Positions 57,501 through 63,119 of a stretch of DNA of 64,000 nt are shown here, in pieces. Each line of letters begins with the position of its first letter. Position 1 is the stretch's first letter. The notes beneath the pieces were generated by a model. That model ran no database searches and had not been told where the DNA came from. It worked only from the letters and a program-made list of their open reading frames with translations. This DNA is from Megamerina dolium (taxonomy: Eukaryota; Arthropoda; Insecta; Diptera; Megamerinidae), in contig OY978525.1 in the NCBI GenBank assembly GCA_963854835.1, positions 83,850,833 through 83,914,832 of the forward strand. Direction: 5' to 3'. Made by a program: the position numbers and the translations under genes.

Positions 57501-60500
57501 TGGGATGAAGGAAGCACATGGAGCAATGATGCACAGCAGACGAAAACACCTAATATCATATTTGATAGCAGGCAAGGGCAGTAGGACTGGGTTTAATAGC
57601 CATAGCCTATACTAGTAAAGGGTTGTACCATAGATCTTTTAGTTCGCAGTACTTTTATACCTCAAAAATACATTTCATTACATTACATATAGAAAACACG
57701 ATTACCATGTCTATGAAACGAATTTGGGAGATATCATAAAATTCGGGGAGACTCAATTTTTGAAAAGACTTGGAACGGAAGAGGTTGATAGTACTTTTGA
57801 CTAATAGGCTTGTTTGTTGTGTATCGCGTTGTTAGGAATAACACATTGCATACCGCCAAGCACGTGAACAGTTCTCTTTCAATCTAGACTATTCATATAA
57901 CAATCCGCATTATCGAGGACGAATTGAACACATTGATAGACAATGATTCAAACCTACAGATTTCGTCAGATGAAGCTGAAAACCCTAAATTGTGGAGAAC
58001 TTGATACAATGCTGGCAGTTTGAAATGGTAATGGTGGTACCAGATTCCAGCATCTCGACATCCTCAAAGCGACATGGCTGTCTCCAGGTCAACGAACAAG
58101 AAACCAAATTGATCATGTGGTGATTGACGGTAGGCATGCTTCCAGTGTGATGGACGTGAAATCGATCCGTGGTGCCAACATCGACTCGGATCACTGCCTT
58201 TTTGCAGATAAGGTAATGCGCACACGTTTATGTGTCGCAAATAACAAGAGAAGTTCCACACAGAGAAAGCTCGACGTCAGTAAGCTGCGATCACCAGAGA
58301 CAACAGATGCATTTGCCACTCGACTATCGGATCTGCTTATGCAGAACACTCCCCTTTTTAATGATACAGTGTGTTTGACGATATAGTGTCGCGACGCTAC
58401 CGCAGAGAAAGACGCCGTCTACAGAAAACCCTGCGTGCAGGCTCAACGCGAGCTGTTATGGAGCGGTACAGAGAGAAAAGGAGTGCAGAGAGACGTCTTT
58501 TCAGGCGTAAGAAGAGGGAGTTGGAAAGATAGTTGAATGGCGATAGTCAGTCTGTATAGAAAATGCTTTCGATGTTTTGTCTTGTATCATAATTTTGGAT
58601 TCGGTGTTACGCAAAGTCATCATTATTATTCTGGTCAATTTTTCTGGAATTTTACATCTTTTGAATATTGCTGGAATAGTCACTCTGTTTATGGTATCAA
58701 ATGCCTGTTTGAAATCAATGAATAACAAATGCAAGTCGACGTTGTGTTCGTAACATTTTTTCATTGATTGTTTAATCGCGAAGATTTGGTCTGACGTTGA
58801 TTTACCTGGCCGAAAACCACACTGATATTCAGGCAGTATTATTTCGGCGGATCGTATGAGAGTTGTTGAGGATTCGTGCAAGAATTTTGTACGTTGGGTT
58901 GAGAAGCGAGATACCGCGGTAGTTTTTGCATACGGTTTTTTCACCTTTTTATGGATTGGTATTATAAGCTCCATATTCCAATCATTGGACAATACTTCTT
59001 GCTCCCATATCAGCGTTGTTAGATGGTGCATTGTTTCGATACATTTTTCATTAACATTTTTTAGTAGTTCAGCCGTTATGCTGTCTTCTGGTGATTTGTG
59101 GTTTTTCATATGATTTAGCGCGTCTTGCATTTCGTCTAACGTTGGCTGTTGTATGTCCTGCAAATATTCTGCAATATTGTTATCATCTGCCAATAGTTCG
59201 GTTTCTTCGCTGTTTCCTTCAGCACTCCCGGGATTTAGCAATTCTCTAAAATGTTTAGCCCATCGTTCCACAATCTTCTGTTGACCGGTGAGTACTTCAC
59301 CGTTTTTGGATTCATAGATGTTTATGTTTTCGGTTTTAATTTGACTGTAGAATTTTAGGGTTTTGTTGAAGTTGAAGTCTTCGCAGATGCTTTCCATATT
59401 CTTCTTTATGGATTCTCGTTTCTTTTTCTTGCACATTTTCGTAGCAGTTCTTTTCTCGATGTAAATTTCTTCAGTTGCTCTAGTTTTCTTTCCCAACCGG
59501 CTTTTTCTCGCTAGATTTTTAGTTACTATTGCATTTCTGCAGTTCTCATTAAACCACTCTGAGCTTTTCTTATTAACTTCTCTTCCGACTGTGTGTGATG
59601 CTGCAGTTGTAATTGCGTGTTTTAAAATTGCTCATTGCTCTTCTATATTTTTTGATATTTCATTTTTGGAAATTTGTTCGTCGATTTTATTTTGGACATT
59701 TCTTTTTACTTTCGTGTCTTCTAGTTTGTCCGTGTTCCACTTCTTCCTTTTCATTACTTTTGCTTTGGCAATGTTGGACAGCTTTTGCCATTTTCAGATG
59801 TTGTTTCATGGTGCGAGGGATTGCCGGCTACGTTTTTAATAGAGCTTTCGCAACCTATTTTAGCATTGAATTCTCCCTGAATAATAACTGTGTCGTATTT
59901 GCTTACTCTCGCGTATTTTTCTTCGATCGTTGCTCTTTTTCTTCGTCATCTGCATCCTCCGTTGGTGCATATGCTGATATCAACGTTACGTTGTTGAACT
60001 GTCCTTTTACTCTTAATTTGCATAGTCTATCATTAATTGGTTCAAAACCTAAAATTTTATCTTTAATTTTCCATCTTATCCAGAAGCCTATGCCGTTTCT
60101 CCTGATTTTTTGTGGTCGCCGCTGTAGTACAGTATGTATTCTTTTTTTCTTATTTCATCGTATTTCTTGCAGGGCCACAATATCCATATTGTATTTTGTA
60201 AGTTCGTTAGCAATCTCATTCATTTTGCCGGCTTGTTGCATAGTTCTGATGTTCCAAGAGCCAAGATTCCAATCAATATTCCTTCTATTCCAATGGTGGT
60301 CAATATTGACGAGTTCCTACAGCCGCGAATAGTCCGTTGTACCCCAGACTTTGGGTCGCCTTTTTCTCTTTCGAGGTTTGGCTGTTAGGGTTATACCGCC
60401 CATTCATGGTAGTCAGAGCCTCTTTTGTTATCGACAGGATGCACCCACGTGTAGGTGAGGTTGACAGTTGAATAGGTGAGGCTCTATAACCGCGTCGTTA

Positions 60501-60961
60501 TCCCATTAGCATCTTGAACCTGTAACCAATAGAGACAAAAATTGCCGATACACGCTCGTGTATGAGTATTATGAGTATTTTTATATTTTGGTGGGAATGA
60601 GTAATAGTACTGTGTTGCATCACTTGCATCAATTATTATTGATCAAAAAATCGGGATATTGAGCTTTTTCTTATGGGACTTCCCGAGTTTTCGATATCGC
60701 TGAAACTCATTTCATAGACATAGGAATTGTGCTTTCTAAGTACATATCTACATATTAAAATGACTTTCTTTTCGTCGCTTAGCTTATTAGCTTTTTCATT
60801 ACGATGATTACCTAAAAATAATAATATATGCACATACTCTCATTCACAGCAAAGAGATACTTTTCGACCATACAACACAGTCAACAGAAGAGCCGTGTGC
60901 TGCACAGACATTGGAATTGCGAAAAATGTATCAACAGCAATTGGCTGCGAATTCGAAAACA
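18406..60961 (+). CDS. MDN1: MDN1/midasin, giant AAA+ ATPase of pre-60S ribosome assembly (exons 1-10; 3' end outside window)
   Basis: Midasin (yeast Rea1/Mdn1) is a dynein-related AAA+ machine of the nucleolus and nucleoplasm that uses ATP hydrolysis and a C-terminal MIDAS domain to pull Ytm1/WDR12 and Rsa4/NLE off pre-60S particles. Exons: 18406-18519, 18576-18802, 18864-19809, 19870-20033, 20099-25641, 25721-27564, 48324-54863, 54983-55076, 55150-55618, 60850-60961. All junctions are GT-AG and phases agree, giving 5,351 codons. Order: N-terminal region, six AAA+ modules (about residues 300-2500), helical linker (to about 4720), acidic D/E-rich domain (to about 5310). The C-terminal MIDAS exons were sought and not found to 64000, so they lie to the right. 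The start MEVSVIQIRHSVRRL is the first ATG after an AT-rich leader. Introns are 56-119 bp apart from introns 6 and 9, which are packed with transposons. Confidence 0.93.
27924..29060 (+). pseudogene. Decayed RTE-clade relic, split by a SINE
   Basis: Nucleotide similarity to the RTE at 15915-17348: CTCATAAGCAGAATATG, CAGTGTTCTCTGTCC, TTATCAGTGTGGC and TTGTTGATTATAAAGCCGC blocks, then CATGGCGCTGAAGCCTGGAC near 28868. It has many indels and stops, ends near CACATAAGTAAG (two units of the same tail), and starts at nearly the same internal point as the younger copy. The SINE at 28401-28762 interrupts it. Confidence 0.82.
28401..28762 (-). mobile_element. tRNA-derived SINE, copy 1
   Basis: Minus-strand SINE of 362 bp inserted into the RTE relic, with a perfect 15-bp target duplication TAATTTACGACATAA (28386-28400, 28763-28777). 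On the minus strand it starts GGGTGCCGTAGCTCAGTGGT (pol III A box), then TCGTGGTTCAATACC (B box), and ends in a short (ATTT)n tail. About three-quarters identical by eye to the copy at 56189. Confidence 0.88.
29061..30232. other. Unassigned intron sequence
   Basis: AT-rich, no open frame. Near 29500 the string GTTAGCGTTATCGAACCGATAAAGTTAAC makes a short imperfect inverted repeat and GGGCCGTTTTCTCAACT resembles a transposon end, but I find no partner end. Confidence 0.5.
30324..34226 (-). pseudogene. LOA ORF2: endonuclease, reverse transcriptase, RNase H (one in-frame stop)
   Basis: One reading frame of about 1,300 codons broken only by a TAA at 33392-33390. The part before the stop is an APE-type endonuclease: LNVCQLNIHHSKAA, VQEPWI, GCDANAHSSVWGS, then, after the stop, MSDHRAIQFG. 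Reverse transcriptase: FRPVSLTSFLLKCMEG, CQHAYRAGKSTETALHELV, FMDIEGAFDKI, GCPQGGVLSPILWN and catalytic VGYADDIAVTV. RNase H near the C-terminus: IFTDGSLMDG, YQAEMLGL, LALDNQAV, NEAADSLA. A terminal Cys-His motif (CRLC, then H, then C) follows. The 5' end overlaps ORF1 by about 160 nt, so translation may be coupled or frameshifted. Everything except the single stop looks functional. Confidence 0.88.
34066..35117 (-). pseudogene. LOA ORF1, 3' portion, cut by Jockey
   Basis: About 340 codons of the LOA ORF1, rich in Gly, Ser, Arg and Lys at the start (PKRRAEQAKGEPTRARKTYA) and then folded-looking (VGFVGRARVESG-like region, WLCKTVEHLTGLWEGAKLKC, then TEGFGEAERAGVVLTVL). I see no CCHC zinc knuckle. 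The protein reads straight through the Jockey target into 39670 and up when the insert is removed, so this is the 3' part of an ORF1 that starts near 40068. ORF1 proteins of this type bind element RNA. Confidence 0.75.
35235..36848 (+). CDS. Jockey ORF1 (gag-like RNA-binding protein)
   Basis: 537 residues. The N-terminal 200 residues are low-complexity, rich in Ser, Thr, Asn and Gln. About residues 200-340 form a folded RNA-recognition-like region (KNYYTYQLKSSKGLIVVLKG, LYRIELQP, YKIRYLLHRKITIEEP). Three zinc-knuckle motifs follow between about 356 and 413: CSNCQEYGHTKTYC, CVICGDLHKSNIC and CSNCGGNHTANYRGC. The tail is Gln/Asn/Met-rich. The protein would coat element RNA and direct it to the nucleus. 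No disablement is visible. Its stop overlaps the ORF2 start as ATGA. Confidence 0.93.
   Translation: MSVQRSPLRQRQSPVNVCVNNNLQSPAQTPPISALSNKTVDTHCTSESNSANLLPAHIKNSSNFATTINTDKKNNLFYRDILSPSIPWSVQCASPAVTPTATTSKQSNNGTSTEVHDPVVKATSAMTNKEPVAVQTGIDRYITVVKRKRSPQNSKQMNSTKIQKQNTVPISSENRYALLSGDESDENIISKKNFKPPPIFLRERNSDKLISRITSLIGPKNFHVVPIRKGQIEETKVQIYSETHYRKVIAEFDAVKKNYYTYQLKSSKGLIVVLKGVEPNVDINEIKLALQEEGFQAKTVFNILNKSNIPQPLYRIELQPETKPLKKGEVHPIYKIRYLLHRKITIEEPHKRTGPPQCSNCQEYGHTKTYCTLPAVCVICGDLHKSNICPKSKGDASIKKCSNCGGNHTANYRGCPVYTTLKLNFSASNQPLKPVEQTQIANSSKRQNIDATQFFSAIPNKNQTNSYASVLKQNPHQQSNVNNEQKHSLPTQQPSTLEHSLQTLIQNMNQFMNSMQTMMQEMMKNQSMLLHTLLSRP
36845..39493 (+). CDS. Jockey ORF2 (endonuclease and reverse transcriptase)
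   Basis: 882 residues, starting at the ATG that overlaps the ORF1 stop by four bases, an arrangement consistent with termination-reinitiation. APE endonuclease at about 1-225: CHWNANGLSQHRLEL, ISETHFTD, VAGDFNAKHTHWGS and SSDHSPTVIS. Reverse transcriptase at about 440-730: KKSPGPDKITG, YRPISLLPLLSKVFEKLL, QFGFRKQHGTIEQVHRI, FLDITQAFDKVWH, GVPQGSVLGPLLYLLYTSD and the catalytic TFADDTAIL near residue 659. The C-terminal region ends GHRRLKRKDTLNML. All catalytic residues seen are kept, so this copy is a candidate active source element nicking and priming by target-primed reverse transcription. Confidence 0.94.
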   Translation: MSCLKICHWNANGLSQHRLELIQFLESSQIDIMMISETHFTDKNCYQIPYYKLYTTNHPHGKARGGTAILIKSRIKHHVLEDFSSVYLQATSICLEEYISNLVISAIYCPPRYSITEQQYKEFFSTLGSKFLVAGDFNAKHTHWGSRLITPKGKRLCSIITNHGYDVISNGQPTYWPTDKRKIPDLIDFGVAKGLQMENISTECNYDLSSDHSPTVISIKSPSPQSNCVRKKIDWLKFKKYINSHLPLSTVLRNGHDVDSALEKFNQLLSLALSSATCTKVCKQSNYSSYTPADIELLVRQKRRLRRQWQEFRSPNLKTQLQHCTRKLKQALKNKNNKELEEHIAKLTPGEASDYSLWKSAKKSNRPILTDSPIRLSDGNWARSNCEKGLAFANHLKSVFTPNPPSSQSSLPILTSQPCSITLKIKKKDIFKAIYKDLNPKKSPGPDKITGKMIKELPPASVIHLMHIFNAILRIKHYPKCWKTSKIIMIAKPGKDPTKVASYRPISLLPLLSKVFEKLLVMNITPFINLNQLIPQHQFGFRKQHGTIEQVHRIVTLIRNTFEEKKYCSAVFLDITQAFDKVWHDGLIYKLKLLLPANVSSLLSSYLTKRQFLVHHKDYTTNPLDIHAGVPQGSVLGPLLYLLYTSDMPNNNYTFISTFADDTAILCSRSNPIEATKLLQTHVDSLEIWLAKWRIKVNETKSVHVTFTLRLDTCPPLKINGQSVPQCSSTKYLGIHLDRRLTWNYHIEAKKTQIKLKMNQLWWLLHKRSKLNLEYKVLLYKAILKPIWTYGIQFWGTASPSNIEKLQRIQSKCLRIIVNAPWYMRNVNIHRDLNVSTISEEVAMSCRSYIQKLHSHPNPLARQLLLSKGHRRLKRKDTLNML
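39670..40068 (-). pseudogene. LOA ORF1, 5' portion
   Basis: The 5' part of LOA ORF1, with an acidic start (EENEASIEAELL), a basic run (ILLKKREKQKRK) and then, one frame over, KKAMKSSEKTIEQL leading into the Jockey insertion point. One frameshift near 39730 separates the parts. The sequence from 40069 to 40358 is probably the 5' UTR and promoter of the element. Confidence 0.68.
40661..41580 (-). pseudogene. LOA-2 RNase H and C-terminus
   Basis: The C-terminal part reads open from 41167 to 40661: NEMAYLLAKKGTDTPFIG (RNase H end), then YTELLTRQCKLNYHMMEMG and the Cys-His motif CRLCLEEQETAEHVLCNCPAV. The rest of RNase H lies at 41168-41580 with frameshifts. Confidence 0.78.
41589..42735 (-). pseudogene. 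LOA-2 reverse transcriptase
   Basis: Open from 42383 to 41589 with catalytic VQGFADDLIIMVRG, SINPSKTTLVPFTKRRK, MKYLGAILDKTLTWNNHL and ACLSVTEAMRTSPTAAL. The fingers and first catalytic motif are at 42384-42735 in broken frames. Confidence 0.82.
42735..43740 (-). pseudogene. LOA-2 endonuclease region
   Basis: Open from 43703 to 42735: ILASMYLPGEDS, CCDANARHTAWGSTDTNTRG and LDLTLTS are APE-endonuclease motifs. The conserved SDHR near the end reads SDRR, a lost catalytic histidine. A Lys/Arg-rich linker towards RT follows (WWSEELNKLRKKARQLFNKA). Confidence 0.8.
44018..45120 (-). pseudogene. LOA-2 ORF1 remnant and 5' region
   Basis: Two overlapping frames (44018-44578 and 44401-44772) carry an ORF1-like domain (IWSTEEIGKAQKCIADRVYKF) and a basic Ser/Arg tail. 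Separated by frameshifts. 45121-45517 is non-coding and probably the 5' UTR. Confidence 0.6.
45529..46036. other. Unassigned intron sequence
   Basis: AT-rich sequence with no frame, RNA or repeat that I can name. Confidence 0.5.
46037..46402. repeat. Four-unit tandem repeat, unit about 90 bp
   Basis: Units begin near 46037, 46131, 46221 and 46309. Each contains TAGCCGGCCTTCGGC (a short GCC-TTC-GGC hairpin), a stretch ending ACCCTTATATGTCTGAA, a GTCGGCTTCGCAACCAACAG-like block and TATTTTAGTAACAAAGTCTTTTTG. Units are about 70-85% alike by eye. Confidence 0.82.
46718..47175 (-). pseudogene. Tc1-family transposase 3' fragment
   Basis: In broken frames: VIFQRDGDPKYMAKIVQSWL (region of the second catalytic Asp), then APSPDLNPKENLWPILKRR (third catalytic region with Asp followed by the conserved NLW), then VERMPRRMKSVIKNK. 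At least three stops or frameshifts. Confidence 0.8.
47660..47728. repeat. Near-perfect 31-bp hairpin
   Basis: Arms 47660-47690 and 47698-47728 are reverse complements with one mismatch; the loop is ACAGCTT. The stem begins ATACTCACATGTTCATGGGT. It lies between the arms of the Tc1 relic. Confidence 0.88.
48233..48261. repeat. (AAT)n microsatellite before MDN1 exon 7
   Basis: About nine AAT units, about 60 bp upstream of the exon 7 acceptor. Confidence 0.9.
48324..55618 (+). CDS. MDN1: MDN1 exons 7-9: linker and acidic D/E-rich domain
   Basis: Exon 7 (48324-54863, 6.5 kb) is largely the alpha-helical linker (Leu-rich, few recognisable motifs) that forms the long stalk of midasin. From about 53650 the sequence becomes acidic and low-complexity, with EEDDSGESEDEEDLNKEM and EEHDDDDEQQGDENPF-type runs, as in all midasins, where this region forms a flexible tether. 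Exon 8 (54983-55076) encodes TKDTLSNEERKNECHTEEKR and the family motif TNEERTLG. Exon 9 (55150-55618) is Glu/Gln/Asn-rich and ends in the conserved VPRSNDTTAHC. The intron 7 acceptor is assigned at CAGAG, 54982, because only this choice keeps the conserved frame; an AG two bases upstream would not. Confidence 0.9.
56005..56998 (-). mobile_element. Internally deleted mariner, host of a SINE
   Basis: Ends CTAGGTGGGTGAAAAAGCTT (56005) and, inverted, CTAGGTGGATCAAAAAGTTT (ending 56998), each flanked by TA. At about 56600-56810 the minus strand keeps a mariner N-terminal fragment (KAKLNNWYSDSAPSMKMI, then FSDSRCGCTSIDI). No catalytic part remains. The SINE at 56189 interrupts it. Confidence 0.82.
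56189..56548 (+). mobile_element. tRNA-derived SINE, copy 2, with (CCTAA)n tail
   Basis: Starts GGGAGGCGTAGCTCAGTGG; A box TAGCTCAGTGGTTAG at 56197-56211; B box GGTTCAATCTC at 56241-56251. The body matches copy 1 (CCCACCTACCGGCAAG, AAGTGATGTCACAAG, CCGTTCGGAA, TAAGTAGGT, TGCTGTCC). It ends in five TAACC units, about 56524-56548. No clear target duplication. Confidence 0.87.
57170..57570 (+). pseudogene. LOA/I-like RNase H and C-terminal fragment
   Basis: Broken plus-strand readings DTGIQGNELAIPLARNGAST (RNase H end), LTGLITGHCSLKGHLSDIG-like text (LKGHLSDIG, seen near 57450) and a Cys-His-like end. It resembles the C-terminus of LOA ORF2 but not closely either full copy here. Confidence 0.6.
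57990..58514 (+). pseudogene. RTE endonuclease fragment (plus strand)
   Basis: TWLSPGQRTRNQIDHVVIDG and RGANIDSDHCLFADKV are the last motifs of an RTE-type APE endonuclease (the catalytic SDH). KLDVSKLRSPETTDAF and an Arg-rich linker follow, with a stop at about 58385. Joins head-to-head with the minus-strand RTE at about 58515. Confidence 0.72.
58515..60540 (-). pseudogene. Second RTE-like retrotransposon (minus), endonuclease and RT
   Basis: The RT half reads open from 59496 to 58501: LIPIHKKVKKPYA-like block, YQCGFRPGKSTSDQIFAIKQ, LHLLFIDFKQAFDTINR. It stops before the catalytic YADD. The endonuclease is at about 59600-60290 in broken frames: NLGSWNIRTMQQAGKMNEI, MDIVALQEIR, then LISAYAPTED. 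A distinct family from the plus-strand RTE copies. The apparent plus-strand frames over it are shadows. Confidence 0.78.
60850..60961 (+). CDS. MDN1: MDN1 exon 10 (probable)
   Basis: 112 nt between CATTCACAG and GTAAGT. The single leading base completes the codon split at 55618, and the exon then reads IKEILFDHTTQS, EEPCAAQTLELRKMYQQQL, ANSKT without a stop, ending in phase 0. The length, phase, helical composition and position after the VPRSNDTTAHC block fit the region between the acidic domain and the MIDAS domain. The gene continues to the right. Confidence 0.72.
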
Positions 60962-61039
60962 GTAAGTTCAAAGTTTGATGAATTGCCTTGTATTATTCTT
61001 TATAAGTACATACAGTAGTGTAGCCATGGAGGGGGCTTA

Positions 61040-61446
61040 TGGTGCAACTAACTACGAACGTACCGCCCTTCCGTACAGTCCGTACGTAAGAACAAAAATT
61101 TGTCAAAAGTTATGCCCGTAGCGGCAACGGAAAAATCGACTGTTCTTTCTTGTATACATACATAACAATGTTGGCATGTATTACTGTGCGTGCATGCTTT
61201 TAATCACACTTACCATTTTCATGATCAAATTTCATAATATAGATGTTAGAAAATAAAAAATAAATTAATATACGTGAAGTATTTTAATAAATAACTAAAC
61301 ACGATGATAGTTTTGATTAATTAAAAAAAAAAACTAAACTTTCTTAGTTTATTTCTTATTTATTGATAAAAGTTAATCTGGCAACATTGTACTCATTGTA
61401 CTCGCGATCAGCTGGCACGGTTTTAGATTTAGTTTTAGTTGCACCA
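61040..61446. mobile_element. MITE copy 2 (GGTGCAAC family)
   Basis: Ends TGGTGCAACTAACTACGAAC and, inverted, TGGTGCAACTAA, with TTA on both sides (61037-61039 and 61447-61449), the 3-bp duplication typical of PIF/Harbinger. Strong identity to 4579-4960. Confidence 0.88.
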
Positions 61447-61643
61447 TTAGTATAGATCTTTCTGAAAGTCACTGAAATGTCACGAAATTATTAAGTTTTG
61501 CAAATTTTGAAGAAGGCAAAAAATAAAGAATTTCATGTCTTGGCGAATTGATGAAGCATGTCGAAATTTCGAGAACAATTTTTTTGAAATTTCCCGAAAT
61601 TTTAATGTGCCGCAGTAAACGTCTATTTTCAAAATCTGATTAA

Positions 61644-62741
61644 TGCCCATATTGCCGTTCACCACTCAACCCAGTTTGGTCGTCTTAGAGTCGACCCGAC
61701 TTCAACAAGACCAAACTATTTTTTGGTATTGTGGTACACCACTGTTTTCGGTTGAAATTGTTATGGCGTTACCAGCTTAAAATATCACTTATGACAGAAA
61801 AGCGGTCGATTAAGTAAAAATTAAGGAATTATACAATTGTGTTTTGCTGTGAAAATTATTTAAAATGGATATTAGTGTAGATTTGTTTTATGAAGATGAA
61901 AACGAAGACGCGAAAATTGATTTGCTACGCTTACGGAGAAAAATTCGTGATGACTCTAACCCTCTTGAACTACCTAGCGAAAAGTATAAATATTGTTCAA
62001 AATAAATAAAAGCAAATAATAAATTTTTTTATAGATTTATTAGCTATTTTCGACTGAGCAAAGAGGCATTTTGCTTTTTGCTGGATGACGTAAAAGACCA
62101 AAAGACCAAGAAATCTGTGCGTGTCGTATCTATACCATCAATATTGAAATTGTGTGCTTTTTTAAATTCATTTCAGTCCTTTTTGGTAAATGGAAGATAA
62201 CTTAAATTATTTAAAAAAAAAATCTTATTTTCTTAGATTCACGTCTACTTTGTTATCACATTAACATTTATATATATATATGTATATACATAAGGCGGGT
62301 AAAAAAAATAAAAAAACAAATACAAAACACATTCCGTGTGTAAAATAAAACTATTTCACATTTTTCTTCATACCTACATCACTATACAAAATCAAGTCAT
62401 CTCATTTCTCAACTTGTTGTAATTTTTAAACTTCTGAAAATGTATAAAATGTTGAGAAATTACAATATGAAGCCAAGCTAATTATTACTTACGATCTCTC
62501 CATTATTTTTGGCTTTATTAGTTTAAAGTAAACTGCAACTGATGCAAACCCAACTGCTTATGAGCAGTCGTGTATATTTAACGTGCTTGTCGACCAAACT
62601 GTAACAGAGTTGCAAACGGTAATACCACAAAAATAATGAACACAACCAAAAAAATCAGCCGCCAGTCGAGTTGAGAACGGCAATATGAATTTCTCGACGG
62701 CGACCAAACTGTTACAAAAGTTGTGAACCGCAATAGGGGCA
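61644..62741 (+). mobile_element. PIF/Harbinger element, deletion derivative
   Basis: The TAA duplication at 61641-61643 and 62742-62744 brackets 1,098 bp. The terminal inverted repeats start TGCCCATATTGCCGTTCACC and TGCCCCTATTGCGGTTCACA and extend with gaps to the shared AGTTTGGTCG about 30-45 bp in. It keeps only the first two exons of the transposase. Confidence 0.88.
61865..62200 (+). pseudogene. Harbinger transposase, N-terminal exons only
   Basis: Exon 1 (61865-61983) and exon 2 (62035-62200) are split by a 51-bp GT-AG intron. The join reads ELPSEKFISYFRLSKEAFCF, the conserved N-terminal helix block of HARBI1-type transposases, then ILKLCAFLNSF. The frame stops after 94 residues, before the DDE catalytic domain. 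Confidence 0.78.
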
Positions 62742-62756
62742 TAAATTTCTCATTTG

Positions 62757-62987
62757 TGTAAAAAGCCCTGTACTTATTGATTCTTGTATATCAAGATAGA
62801 ATATGCCTGTAATTTTTGAGTCAATACTGTACAAGAGCCGAAACGTTGTGAATCCAATGAGGCAATGAATTATATTTTGAGGAGAAAACTAATAGAATGC
62901 CAAAATACCAAATTACAATTAACTGTTAGCCGCTAAGTCGAACATGTATACAATTACATGCTACAATTATCATAAGCGAACTCAACA
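62757..62987 (-). repeat. Probable BEL/Pao 3' LTR
   Basis: Read leftwards, TGTTGAGTTCGC (from 62987) follows an AAGGGCGGCGG purine tract as in BEL elements, and the stretch ends TTTTTACA near 62757. The TG...CA ends fit, but the second LTR is outside the window. Confidence 0.5.
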
Positions 62988-63119
62988 TACCGCCGCCCTT
63001 GAACTATTGTGATACGTTCAATATAGAAATTACAATTGGAAGAGTTAATTACAAAAGAAATACAAGCAAATTAACTAGCGATACAAAAGTACTTAAGACG
63101 TTTAATTTAATCTATATAT

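Larger units (their letters stand above)
55619..60849 (+). other. MDN1 intron 9, 5.2 kb, with mariner, SINE and retrotransposon fragments
   Basis: Donor GTAAGT at 55619, acceptor CATTCACAG ending 60849. Contents are listed separately; 55619-56004, 57001-57169 and 57571-57989 have no recognisable feature, apart from scattered stops and AT-rich DNA. Confidence 0.8.

Noticed and set aside
59591..60388. Plus-strand Phe/Ser-rich frames of up to 239 codons
   Set aside because: Antisense to the degenerate RTE endonuclease.
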